A stretch of 46,302 nt of DNA from an uncultured Pseudomonadota bacterium. Its GTDB lineage: Bacteria; Pseudomonadota; Gammaproteobacteria; Steroidobacterales; Steroidobacteraceae. The position numbers and the translations under genes are program-made. Positions 24,598 through 35,806 of this stretch are shown piece by piece. The notes under the pieces are model-generated. The model saw nothing but the letters and a program-made list of their open reading frames with translations. It ran no database searches and was not told the origin of the DNA. Position 1 is the stretch's first letter; every line of letters begins with the position of its first letter. Location of the stretch: NCBI GenBank assembly GCA_903839465.1, contig CAIMCI010000147.1, positions 1 to 46,302 on the forward strand. Direction: 5' to 3'.

Positions 24598-25134
24598 TCA
24601 GATCGCCGGGACGCGCGTGCTGGGCGACCGCTCGCTCTTGTGGCGCCGTTCCTTCTCGAGCTTGGCGCGAATGCGTGTCCGCTTCAGTTCCGACAGGTAG
24701 TCGACGAACAGCTTGCCTTCGAGGTGGTCCATCTCGTGCTGCACGCACACCGCGAGGAGGCCGTCGGCGTCCATCTCGAAGCTGCGCCCGTCGCGATCAA
24801 GGGCCCGGACCCGCACCTTCTGCGCGCGGGTCACTTCCTCGTAGAAGCCGGGCACCGACAGGCAACCCTCCTTGGATACCTCGACGTCGTCGCGGCTGAG
24901 TATTTCCGGGTTGATGAAGGCCAGCGGCTGGTTCTTCTCTTCGGAGACGTCGGCGACCAGGAGGCGGATGTGCTGGTCGACCTGGGTGGCGGCCAGGCCG
25001 ACGCCGGGAGCCGCGTACATCGTTTCCAGCATGTCGTCGATCAGGCGCCGGATGCGATCGTCGACGACGGCCACGGGCTTGGCCACGGTCCGCAGCCGGG
25101 GGTCGGGATATTCAAGGATTGTGAGGCGCGTCAT
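24598..25134 (-). CDS. def: Peptide deformylase
   Basis: Def removes the formyl group from new proteins using a metal (usually Fe2+) held by a Cys and two His. All three motifs are present: GVGLAATQ (motif I, at about residues 45-52), EGCLSVPG (motif II with the Cys ligand) and QHEMDHLEG (motif III with both His and the catalytic Glu). The 178-residue length is close to the E. coli enzyme (169), with a charged C-terminal tail. It is the first gene of the leftward def-fmt-rsmB-DUF4390-ntrY-ntrX run and is divergent from the LysM gene. Confidence 0.97.
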   Translation of the reverse strand: MTRLTILEYPDPRLRTVAKPVAVVDDRIRRLIDDMLETMYAAPGVGLAATQVDQHIRLLVADVSEEKNQPLAFINPEILSRDDVEVSKEGCLSVPGFYEEVTRAQKVRVRALDRDGRSFEMDADGLLAVCVQHEMDHLEGKLFVDYLSELKRTRIRAKLEKERRHKSERSPSTRVPAI

Positions 25135-25378
25135 GATTCTGGGCTTCTGAATTCGTGCAAAGAGCGCGATATTGCTGCTAAAGTTTGAACAAGATTGGAC
25201 TTAATGTCGCAAGTCGGCGACGTCCGAACGACCCGCGCGGTCCGTCGGCGGTTGCGCCGGTTGCGACGCAGGCCCTCACCGACAGCCAGGATGACCGTCG
25301 TGTCGAGTATACGTCGTGTATCGCCCACTGTTCACCCCGGCGACCACCCGGACACCGCCGTTGCGACAAGGTAACTCC

Positions 25379-26482
25379 ATGAATATTTTCCGGAAATTCA
25401 TGTCCATGAGCGTGCTCCTGTGGGCCGTCTCGGGCGCCGCCAGGGGCGCCGACGCGCCAACCGGGCCGCTGACCCTGTCACCGGATGCGCCCGACACCTA
25501 CACGGTGGTCAAAGGCGACACGCTGTGGGGTATCGCCGGCCACTTCCTGCGCGACCCGTGGCGCTGGCCCGAGATCTGGCACATCAACGAGCAGATCAAG
25601 GACCCGCACTGGATCTATCCGGGCGACATCCTGCATCTCATCTATGTCGACGGCCAGCCGCAGGTGGTCGTCGAGCGTGGTGGCAGCGTGCACCTGACGC
25701 CCCAGGTCCGCACCCAGGATCTGAACCAGGCGATTCCGGCGATCCCGTACGAGATCGTTGCCGCCTTCATGTCCAAGCCATCGGTCATCGCCGGTGAGGA
25801 CACCCACAACCTCCCCTACGTCGTCGCGATGCGCGACCGTCACGTGGTGATCGGCGGCGTCGGCGACCAGTTCTATGCCCGCGGCGTCACCGGCAGCGAC
25901 CCCGGTGTGCGCTACAACGTCGTGCGCCTCGGCAAGAAGCTCACCGATCCCGATGACCACGCGTTCCTCGGCTACATGGCGATCTACAGCGGCAGCGGCC
26001 GGGTCGACGGCCAGGGCACGATCGACAGGAAGCCGACCGACCTGACGCGCCTCTCGTTGGTCGACTCGGCCCGTGAAATCGAGGAAGGCGACAAGCTCGT
26101 CCACGACGGCGTCGAGACTCCGCTCGACTTCGTGCCGCACGCGCCGGCCGCGCAGGTCGACGGCAAGATCATCGCCGTTGTCGACGGCGTCAGCGCGATC
26201 GGCCAGTACCAGGTCGTCGCCATCAATCGCGGCCACCGCCACGGCCTCGAACCCGGCCACGTCCTCGTCTCCTGGCAGCACGCGGATACGGTGATCGATT
26301 CGGCCGGCCGCAATCCCGGCATCCCGCGCGAGTTCAAGTCGGTGTTGCCGCGTCACGTGCAGCTGCCCGACGAGCGCAGCGGCACGATGATGGTGTTCCG
26401 GACTTATGACAGATTGTCTTACGCCCTGATGCTGACGTCGGACACCCAGGTGCGCGTCAACGATCCGGTGCGCAACCCGTGA
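25379..26482 (+). CDS. LysM peptidoglycan-binding protein
   Basis: This 367-residue protein has a signal peptide (NIFRKFMSMSVLLWAVSGAARG, cut near residue 23-25) and an N-terminal LysM domain (TYTVVKGDTLWGIAGHFLRDPWRWPEIWHINEQIKDPHWIYPGDILHL), which binds glycan chains. The remainder is one or two beta-rich domains found in the family that sits divergent from def in many beta- and gammaproteobacteria. The ATG at 25379 follows an AAGG ribosome binding site. Usually dprA follows directly; here a 278-base gap and then smg come next. Its job is presumably cell-wall binding; nothing here shows catalysis. Confidence 0.88.
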   Translation: MNIFRKFMSMSVLLWAVSGAARGADAPTGPLTLSPDAPDTYTVVKGDTLWGIAGHFLRDPWRWPEIWHINEQIKDPHWIYPGDILHLIYVDGQPQVVVERGGSVHLTPQVRTQDLNQAIPAIPYEIVAAFMSKPSVIAGEDTHNLPYVVAMRDRHVVIGGVGDQFYARGVTGSDPGVRYNVVRLGKKLTDPDDHAFLGYMAIYSGSGRVDGQGTIDRKPTDLTRLSLVDSAREIEEGDKLVHDGVETPLDFVPHAPAAQVDGKIIAVVDGVSAIGQYQVVAINRGHRHGLEPGHVLVSWQHADTVIDSAGRNPGIPREFKSVLPRHVQLPDERSGTMMVFRTYDRLSYALMLTSDTQVRVNDPVRNP

Positions 26483-26760
26483 ACTAGACGGAATTTCCGG
26501 GCCGGCGTGCGCGTCGCGCGGACGCCGGCGGACGCCACGTTTCATCGAGTATTCACGTTGGGTGGTTGGACAAGCCCGTCGAAATACGGTTAGATGATCG
26601 GAGTCATTCGACGCCGTGGACGTGTTCACTTGGTCGAAAGCTTAGGCCAAACGGCCGTCATCGCTTCCGCGACACGCCCGGTCCAGCGACGACCGGACTG
26701 GCTCCTACGCCTTCCTCCGCCCGCGCGTCACCCCCTTGGCGGCTCCCCGAAGGAGGGGGT
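26483..26760 (+). other. Gene-free gap between LysM gene and smg
   Basis: This 278-base gap has no credible gene. It starts with a GC-rich hairpin (GCCGGCGT pairing with ACGCCGGC, 26501-26529) with no T-run after it, then a locally AT-richer part at about 26540-26660 that may hold the smg promoter, and ends in a strong AAGGAGGGGG ribosome binding site for smg. dprA, expected at this point, is not present in any frame, not even as a remnant that I can see. Confidence 0.5.
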
Positions 26761-27246
26761 GTGAACGATCCCGTAAACGACAGTGTCCTCGACATCCTGA
26801 TCTATCTCTTTGAGAACTATCTGGATGTGGAGGATGAACCGCAGCCGAGCCGCGACACCTTGCGTGAGGAGCTCGAGAACGCGGGTTTCGCCGAAACCGG
26901 CATCGAGCGCGCACTGGAGTGGCTCGAGGGGCTGTCGGCGGATGCTCCGCCGCAGGTCGGCGATCCGCTCACCCGCTCGTTCCGCGTCTTCAACGGCCAC
27001 GAACAGACGCGGCTCGGGCTTGAAGTCCGCGGCTATATCATGCATCTGGAGAATGTCGGCATCCTGTCGGGCCAGCAGCGTGAACTGGTGATCGACCGGC
27101 TGCTCGCCCTCGACTCCGAGGAGATCGATACCGAGCAGGTAAAGTGGGTCGTGTTGATGGTGCTGTTCAGCCAGCCCGGACAGGAGCAGGCTTACCAGCG
27201 GATGGAAGATCTGGTATTCGAGGGTCAGTCGGACTCTCTGCACTAA
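26761..27246 (+). CDS. smg: Smg family protein (DUF494)
   Basis: This 161-residue, acidic, all-helical protein matches Smg in its N-terminus (SVLDILIYLFENYLD), the middle WLEGLSAD stretch and the C-terminal VKWVVLMVLFSQPGQEQAYQRMEDLVFE. The GTG start at 26761 is decided by the exceptionally strong AGGAGGGGG sequence directly upstream; longer in-frame readings extend into non-coding sequence. Smg is usually encoded between dprA and topA. Its role is not settled. A strong terminator follows, so it seems to be transcribed separately from topA. Confidence 0.92.
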   Translation: MNDPVNDSVLDILIYLFENYLDVEDEPQPSRDTLREELENAGFAETGIERALEWLEGLSADAPPQVGDPLTRSFRVFNGHEQTRLGLEVRGYIMHLENVGILSGQQRELVIDRLLALDSEEIDTEQVKWVVLMVLFSQPGQEQAYQRMEDLVFEGQSDSLH

Positions 27247-27258
27247 CCGGTACGCAGG

Positions 27259-27278
27259 GATCCCGCACGGGCGGGATC
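27259..27278 (+). repeat. Hairpin after smg
   Basis: GATCCCGC and GCGGGATC form an eight-pair stem with loop ACGG. It lies 12 bases after the smg stop and 10 bases before the intrinsic terminator; it may protect the 3' end of the smg message. Confidence 0.6.
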
Positions 27279-27288
27279 GGCAGGGTAG

Positions 27289-27317
27289 ACCGCGGCGTGC
27301 CCGCGGTTTCTTTTTTT
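27289..27317 (+). terminator. Intrinsic terminator between smg and topA
   Basis: ACCGCGG (27289-27295) pairs with CCGCGGT (27301-27307) around loop CGTGC, followed by TTC and seven T residues. It is a clear Rho-independent terminator for the smg transcript, only 42 bases before the topA start. Confidence 0.88.
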
Positions 27318-27319
27318 GG

Positions 27320-27340
27320 GCGGCCCGGTCGGCGGGCCGC
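27320..27340 (+). repeat. Hairpin in the topA leader
   Basis: GCGGCCCG pairs with CGGGCCGC around GTCGG, followed after ACGCGG by five T residues, giving a weaker terminator-like element 18 bases before the topA ATG. It could be an attenuator or a supercoiling-sensitive cruciform; either is inference. Confidence 0.5.
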
Positions 27341-27358
27341 ACGCGGTTTTTCGAGGCT

Positions 27359-29884
27359 ATGAGCACGAATCTCGTCATCGTAGAGTCACCGGCGAAAGCC
27401 AAGACGATCAAGAAGTACCTCGGCAAGAGCTTCGAGGTGCTGGCGTCGTACGGACACGTCCGCGATCTGGTCGCCAAGGAAGGCGCGGTCGACGCCGAGC
27501 ACGACTTCGCGATGCGCTACGAGATCATCAAGGAGCGCAACAAGGACAAGCACCTGGAGGCCATCGACAAGGCGGCCCGCAAGGCGGACACGATCTACCT
27601 CGCCACCGACCCCGATCGCGAGGGCGAGGCGATTTCCTGGCATCTCTACGAGATCCTGCGCGAGCGCGGTGTCCTCAAGGACAAGCCGGTGCACCGCGCG
27701 AAGTTCTTCCAGATCACGAAGTCCGAGATCCTCAAGGCGATCGACAAGCCCGAGAAGCTCTCCCGCGACCTGGTCGACGCCCAGCAGGCACGCCGTGCGC
27801 TCGACTATCTGGTCGGCTTCAACCTCTCGCCCCTGCTCTGGAAGAAGATCATGCCGGGCCTGTCGGCCGGGCGCGTGCAGAGCGTGGCGCTGCGCCTGAT
27901 CTGCGACCGCGAAGCCGAGGTCACCGCCTTCCAGTCGCAGGAATACTGGACGATCGAAGCCACCGCCGCGCAGCGCGGCCAGGGCTTCTCGGCCCGGCTC
28001 GTGCAGTACGAAGGCCAGAAGATCGAGGCCGACGTCGGCAAGAGCCGCTTCTCCGTCACGACTGCCGCGCGCGCCGAGGAAATCCGGGCCGGCCTCGACG
28101 CCGCCTGCGGTGGCTCGCTCAGGGTCTCCTCCGTCGAGTCGCGGCCGCGCTCCCGCAGCCCGCAGGCGCCGTTCCGGACCTCAACGCTGCAGCAGGCCGG
28201 CGCCAACCGCCTCGGCCTGTCGGCGCGGCGCACGATGCAGATCGCCCAGAAGCTCTACGAGGGCGTCGATTTCGGCGAGGGCCCGGTAGGCCTTATCACC
28301 TACATGCGTACCGACTCGACCTCGCTCGGTGCCGAAGCCATCACCGAATTGCGCTCGGTCGCCGGCGAGCTCTACGGCGCCGAGGCGGTCCCCGCCCAGC
28401 CGCGCGCCTACAAGAACAAGCAAGCCAACGCGCAGGAGGCGCACGAGGCCATCCGCCCGACCTCGGCCGCGCTGACGCCGGCCTCGCTGAAGGGCAAGAT
28501 CGACGAGGATCTCTGGCGCCTCTATGACCTGATCTGGAAGCGCACGCTGGCCTCGCAGATGACCGACGCGCTGTTCAACCAGGTGACCGTGACGCTGGTG
28601 CCGGGCAAGGTGGCCAACGGCGACGCCACGCAGCTGCGCGCGACCGGCTCGACGCTGGTCAAGTCGGGCTTCCTCGCCGCCTACGAGACCGACGTCGAGG
28701 ACGGTGCCGACGACGAGGATGATGGCCGCCTGCCCGCGCTCGCCGAGGGTGACCGGCCGGAGCTGGCGCAGATCTCGCCCGAGCAGCATTTCACGCAGCC
28801 GCCGCCGCGCTACACCGAGGCGAGCCTGGTCAAGGCGCTCGAAGAGCGCGGCATCGGCCGTCCGTCGACCTACGCGGCGATCATCGAGACGCTGCGCGCC
28901 CGCAAGTACGTCGACAACGAGAAGCGAAATTTCGTGCCCACCGATACGGGCAAGATCGTCAACAGCTTCCTGACCAAGTTCTTCCCGCATTACGTCGATT
29001 ACGATTTCACGGCGCGGCTGGAGAACGAGCTGGACGAGATCTCCCGCGGCGACAAGGCCTGGGTCCCCGTCATGCGCGAGTTCTGGCGGCCGTTCATCGA
29101 CCGCGTGCGCCACGTCGAGTCGACCGTGACGCGCGAGGAAGTCGCGATGTCCCGCCAGCTCGGCACCGATCCGGCCAGCGGCCGGCCGGTCAGCGTGCGC
29201 ATCGGCCAGTACGGACCGTTCGTGCAGATCGGCACGAAGGATGACGAGGAGAAGCCGCGCTTCGCCGGCCTGCGCCCGGGCCAGAAGATGGACACGGTGA
29301 CCCTGGCCGAGGCACTCGAGCTCTTCACCCTGCCAAGGACGCTCGGTTACCTGCCGGAGAGCAACGCACCGGTGTCGGTCGGTGTCGGCCGCTTCGGCCC
29401 GTACATCAAGTACGGGGCCAAGTACGTGTCGCTCAAGGTCGACGACCCGTACACCGTTGGCTTCGAACGCGCGCTGGAGGTGATCGCGGAGAAGGAGCTG
29501 GCGGATGCCAATCGCCTGATCCGCGACTTCCCCGATGCCGGCATCCAGATCCTCAACGGCCGCTTCGGTCCCTATATCACCGACCGCGAGCGCAACGCGC
29601 GGGTGCCCAAGGACCGTGAACCGGCGTCGATGACGCTCGAGGAATGCCAGGCACTGCTGGCGGTCGCGCCGCTGCGGGGCAAGGGCCGCTTCGGCCGCAA
29701 GGGAGCGAAGCCCAAGACCGCGCCGGCAGCAGCCCCTGCCGCGAAGACCAAGGCCGCCAGGAAGTCGGCCGCCGCGGCGAAGCCACCGGCGGCGCGCAAG
29801 ACCGCCGCCAAGAAGCCGGCGGCCAAGAAGAAAGCCACCACGAGGAAGAAAGCGGCAGCCGCCACCAAGGCGGCCGCCGTCTGA
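27359..29884 (+). CDS. topA: DNA topoisomerase I with Lys/Ala-rich tail
   Basis: TopA relaxes negative supercoils by single-strand passage. The TOPRIM domain is seen at the N-terminus ([18 protein letters not shown]; acidic [13 protein letters not shown]), and the active-site Tyr lies in [13 protein letters not shown] (about residue 313). The cleavage core continues to [17 protein letters not shown]. The C-terminus has several TopA-C repeat units ([34 protein letters not shown]) instead of the four-Cys zinc fingers of E. coli TopA, and ends in about 60 residues of histone-H1-like Lys/Ala/Pro repeats from about residue 785. That tail probably adds non-specific DNA binding. GAGG lies just before the ATG. 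Confidence 0.96.
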   Translation: MSTNLVIVESPAKAKTIKKYLGKSFEVLASYGHVRDLVAKEGAVDAEHDFAMRYEIIKERNKDKHLEAIDKAARKADTIYLATDPDREGEAISWHLYEILRERGVLKDKPVHRAKFFQITKSEILKAIDKPEKLSRDLVDAQQARRALDYLVGFNLSPLLWKKIMPGLSAGRVQSVALRLICDREAEVTAFQSQEYWTIEATAAQRGQGFSARLVQYEGQKIEADVGKSRFSVTTAARAEEIRAGLDAACGGSLRVSSVESRPRSRSPQAPFRTSTLQQAGANRLGLSARRTMQIAQKLYEGVDFGEGPVGLITYMRTDSTSLGAEAITELRSVAGELYGAEAVPAQPRAYKNKQANAQEAHEAIRPTSAALTPASLKGKIDEDLWRLYDLIWKRTLASQMTDALFNQVTVTLVPGKVANGDATQLRATGSTLVKSGFLAAYETDVEDGADDEDDGRLPALAEGDRPELAQISPEQHFTQPPPRYTEASLVKALEERGIGRPSTYAAIIETLRARKYVDNEKRNFVPTDTGKIVNSFLTKFFPHYVDYDFTARLENELDEISRGDKAWVPVMREFWRPFIDRVRHVESTVTREEVAMSRQLGTDPASGRPVSVRIGQYGPFVQIGTKDDEEKPRFAGLRPGQKMDTVTLAEALELFTLPRTLGYLPESNAPVSVGVGRFGPYIKYGAKYVSLKVDDPYTVGFERALEVIAEKELADANRLIRDFPDAGIQILNGRFGPYITDRERNARVPKDREPASMTLEECQALLAVAPLRGKGRFGRKGAKPKTAPAAAPAAKTKAARKSAAAAKPPAARKTAAKKPAAKKKATTRKKAAAATKAAAV

Positions 29885-29889
29885 CCCCC

Positions 29890-32867
<2,978 letters not shown>

Positions 32868-32871
32868 CGGC

Positions 32872-33738
32872 GTGAGAGACAGACCCATCGGCCTGCGTTC
32901 GCGGCTCGAGGTCGATCGCTACGCGCTGATCGGCCACCCCGTCAGCCACAGCTGGTCGCCGTTCATCCACGGCATGTTCGCCAAGCAGACCGGGCGCGAC
33001 CTGCAGTACCGCCTGATAGACGCGGCGCCCGGCGACTTCGGACGCATCGCGCGCGAGTTCCTGGGCGGCGGCGGTCGCGGGCTGAACGTCACCGTGCCCT
33101 ACAAGCAGGACGCCGCGGCGCTCGCCGATGAACTGACGGAACGGGCGCGCCGGGCCGGCGCGGTCAATACGCTCGCCTGGTCGCCGTCGGGCGGCCTGCT
33201 CGGCGACAACACCGACGGCGCGGGCCTTATCGTCGACCTGACCGCCAATCTCCGGCTCACTCTCGCCGGTGCGCGCATCCTGCTGCTCGGCGCCGGTGGC
33301 GCGAGCCGCGGCGTCATCGGCCCGCTGCTCGATGCGCGTCCTGGCCTGCTGCACGTCGCCAACCGCACGCCGGACCGGGCGACGGAGCTCGCCGGACTCT
33401 TCGCGGCCGACGGCCCGATCACGGCCTCCGATTTCGCGGCCGTACCGGCCGGCCCCTACGACCTCGTCATCAACGCAACCTCGGCGAGCCTGTCCGGGGA
33501 TGTACCGGCGCTGCCGGCGCACTGCCTCGGTCCTGCGACGATCGCCTACGACATGGCGTACGCCAAGGAAGCCACGCCGTTCATGCGCTTCGCGACGGCG
33601 CACGGCGCAGGCGCCGCGCACGCCGGTTGGGGAATGCTCGTCGAGCAGGCGGCCGAGGCGTATCTGCTGTGGCGTGGCATCCGGCCGAATACGCAGCACG
33701 TGCTCCGTCTGCTGACGCAGCCCGGCCGCGTCGCCTGA
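32872..33738 (+). CDS. aroE: Shikimate dehydrogenase
   Basis: AroE reduces 3-dehydroshikimate with NADPH. The 288-residue protein shows IGHPVSHSWSPFIHG (shikimate binding), NVTVPYKQDA with the catalytic Lys, NTDGAGL with the Asp, a dinucleotide fold ILLLGAGGASRGVIGPL and the VANRTPDRATELA NADP-specific loop (Asn-Arg-Thr). The C-terminal GWGMLVEQAAEAYLLWRG is typical. The GTG at 32872 starts five bases after the hemB stop. It converges with the gamma-carbonic-anhydrase-like gene 16 bases later, a neighbourhood also seen in E. coli (aroE and yrdA). Confidence 0.96.
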   Translation: MRDRPIGLRSRLEVDRYALIGHPVSHSWSPFIHGMFAKQTGRDLQYRLIDAAPGDFGRIAREFLGGGGRGLNVTVPYKQDAAALADELTERARRAGAVNTLAWSPSGGLLGDNTDGAGLIVDLTANLRLTLAGARILLLGAGGASRGVIGPLLDARPGLLHVANRTPDRATELAGLFAADGPITASDFAAVPAGPYDLVINATSASLSGDVPALPAHCLGPATIAYDMAYAKEATPFMRFATAHGAGAAHAGWGMLVEQAAEAYLLWRGIRPNTQHVLRLLTQPGRVA

Positions 33739-33754
33739 GCGGCGCGCGCCGCGC

Positions 33755-34306
33755 TCAGCCCGTGGCGTAGCTGTCCTTGACGCGGACGTAGTGCGCCGCT
33801 GCGTCGCGCAGCCCGGCCAGCTCGCGGTCCGTCAGCGGTCGCGCCCGGCGGGCCGGGGAGCCCAGCCACAGGGATCCGGCACCGACCCGGGTGCGCGGCG
33901 CGACCAGTGCGCCGGCAGCGATCATGACGTCGTCCTCGATGACCGCCCCGTCCAGAACGATGGCGCCCATGCCGATCAGGCAGCGACTGCCGATCTGGCA
34001 ACCGTGCAGCACGGCCCGGTGGCCGATGGTCACGTCGTCACCGACCACCAGCGGATAGCCGCCCGGCTGCCACTCGCCGTCATGCGTGACATGCAGCACG
34101 GCCCCGTCCTGGATGCTGGTTCGGGCACCGACGCTGATCGTGTGCACGTCGCCACGCACTACGGCCATCGGCCACACTGAACTGTCCTCGCCGAGCGTCA
34201 CGCGGCCGATCACGCAGGCCTGCGGATCGACGTAGACGCCGCGACCGAGCCGCGGTGCATGGCCGGCGTACGGACGCAGGGCCGGAAAGGACGGATGGCT
34301 GGCCAT
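33755..34306 (-). CDS. Gamma-carbonic-anhydrase-like hexapeptide-repeat protein
   Basis: This 183-residue protein has the left-handed beta-helix repeats of the gamma-class carbonic anhydrase superfamily (YrdA/CaiE/PaaY group). The metal-site His residues are in place: GDVHTI, GAVLHVTHDG and IGHRAVLHGCQIG. The NVR/D-type entry at DSSVWPMAVVRGDV is also typical. Most such proteins have low or no carbonic anhydrase activity in vitro, so the function is open. It follows gor by 20 bases on the same strand and converges with aroE. Confidence 0.92.
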   Translation of the reverse strand: MASHPSFPALRPYAGHAPRLGRGVYVDPQACVIGRVTLGEDSSVWPMAVVRGDVHTISVGARTSIQDGAVLHVTHDGEWQPGGYPLVVGDDVTIGHRAVLHGCQIGSRCLIGMGAIVLDGAVIEDDVMIAAGALVAPRTRVGAGSLWLGSPARRARPLTDRELAGLRDAAAHYVRVKDSYATG

Positions 34307-34326
34307 GATCGGACCTTCTGCTCAGC

Positions 34327-35676
34327 TCAGCGCATCGTGACCAGTTCTTCGGCACTGGTCGGGTGAATGGCCACCGTGTTGTCGAAGTCGGCCTTGCACG
34401 CGCCCATCTTCATCGCCACGGCGAACCCCTGCAGCATCTCGTCGGCGCCGGCCCCGATCACGTGCAGCCCGACCACGCGCTCCTCCTCGCCCACGCAGAC
34501 GAGCTTCATCTCGGCGCGGCGCTTGCGCGCGGTCAGCGCGTGGTACAGCGGCACGAACGACGACCGGTAGATGCGTACCGCGTCGCCATGCAGCTCGCGC
34601 GCCGAGCTCTCCGTCAGGCCGATGGTGCCGATCGGCGGGTGACTGAAAACCACCGTCGGAATCAGCTCGTAATCCAGGTGGCGCTCGTGCTGGCCGTTGA
34701 ACAGCCGGTCGGCGAGACGGCGACCGGCCGCGATCGCCACCGGTGTCAGCGCCTCGCGACCGGTGACGTCGCCGATCGCATACACGCCCTCGACGTTGGT
34801 CGCCTGGAAGCGGTCGGTGATGACGACGCCGTCGTCATAGGTTGCGACACCGATCCGCTCGAGGCCGAGATCGGCGGTCACGGGCTGGCGTCCGATCGCC
34901 CACAGCACGCAGTCGAAGTCGCCGAATTCCCGTGCATCGGCCAGCACGATACGGTGCGCGCTGCCCGCCGCCTGGATGCCGGCAACCACCGCGTGCGCGA
35001 TCAGTTCGACGCCATCGGCCTCGAGCTCGGTCATCAGCGCCGCCGAGAGCATGGTATCGAAGCTGCGCAGGATGCGTTCCTGGCGCATGAAGAGACTGAC
35101 CCTGGCGCCCAGCGCGGCGAGCGTCCCGCCGAGCTCGACGGCGACATAACCGGTGCCGATGACGGCGACCCGCGGCGGCAGGGCATCGAGGCCGAAAAAG
35201 CCGTCGGAGGTGATGCCCCGCTCGGCGCCAGGCACCGCGGGCACCACCGGCCGGCCGCCCGTGGCGATGACGATGTGCGGCGCGCTGAATGTCCGGTCGC
35301 CGACGATGACCGTGTGGGCATCGACGAAGCGGGCCCGGCCACGCACCCAGGTGATCCCCTTCTTGTCGAGGTTGCGCTCGTAGATGCCATTCAGCCGGGC
35401 GACGTACGCGTCCCTGGACGCCTTCAGCCGGGCCCATTCGACGGGCCGGTCGGTGCCGGCGGCGAAGCCGTATTCGCCGGCGTCGTGGAGGGCATGCGCA
35501 ATCGATGCCGCGTTCCACATGACCTTCTTCGGCACGCAGCCGACGTTGACGCAGGTGCCACCGAGCGGCGCCGGCTCGACGACCAGTGCCCTGGCACCGT
35601 ACTCGGCGGCCCGCTGGGCAACGGCCAGCCCTCCGCTGCCGCCCCCAATGGAGATAAGATCGTAGCTACCGGACAT
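34327..35676 (-). CDS. gor: Glutathione-disulfide reductase
   Basis: Gor keeps glutathione reduced with NADPH. The 449-residue protein has an N-terminal FAD loop ([19 protein letters not shown]), the redox-active disulfide in [16 protein letters not shown], a second dinucleotide fold [20 protein letters not shown] followed by [12 protein letters not shown], whose Arg residues point to NADPH, and a C-terminal [14 protein letters not shown] with the catalytic His-x4-Glu pair from the partner subunit. Length is as in E. coli (450). Together with the transhydrogenase in this window it links NADPH supply to redox defence. Confidence 0.96.
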   Translation of the reverse strand: MSGSYDLISIGGGSGGLAVAQRAAEYGARALVVEPAPLGGTCVNVGCVPKKVMWNAASIAHALHDAGEYGFAAGTDRPVEWARLKASRDAYVARLNGIYERNLDKKGITWVRGRARFVDAHTVIVGDRTFSAPHIVIATGGRPVVPAVPGAERGITSDGFFGLDALPPRVAVIGTGYVAVELGGTLAALGARVSLFMRQERILRSFDTMLSAALMTELEADGVELIAHAVVAGIQAAGSAHRIVLADAREFGDFDCVLWAIGRQPVTADLGLERIGVATYDDGVVITDRFQATNVEGVYAIGDVTGREALTPVAIAAGRRLADRLFNGQHERHLDYELIPTVVFSHPPIGTIGLTESSARELHGDAVRIYRSSFVPLYHALTARKRRAEMKLVCVGEEERVVGLHVIGAGADEMLQGFAVAMKMGACKADFDNTVAIHPTSAEELVTMR

Positions 35677-35714
35677 ATCGCCTCCGAGGGGCGCCGCTGG
35701 CGCGCCGCTCGGGC

Positions 35715-35720
35715 ATCATA
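35715..35720 (-). promoter_or_regulatory. Candidate -10 box for gor
   Basis: TATGAT on the minus strand matches five of six consensus positions and lies about 39 bases before the gor start. TTGGTG is 19 bases further upstream as a weak -35 box. The element sits within an inverted repeat (GGGC-ATCATA-GCCC). Confidence 0.4.
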
Positions 35721-35806
35721 GCCCGGCGCCGCGACGGCGCACCAACGAGGGCCGGCGGCGCCGGCCGCCTGACCAGACGCCTGCCGCGCCCGAGAGCCGC
35801 CTACGA

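Noticed and set aside
26483-26760. A remnant of dprA in the gap before smg
   Set aside because: No frame in either direction shows DprA motifs; the longest reading is low-complexity.
29740-29881. A tandem DNA repeat element at the end of topA
   Set aside because: The repetition is due to Lys/Ala codons of the protein tail and stays in frame; it is not an independent repeat.
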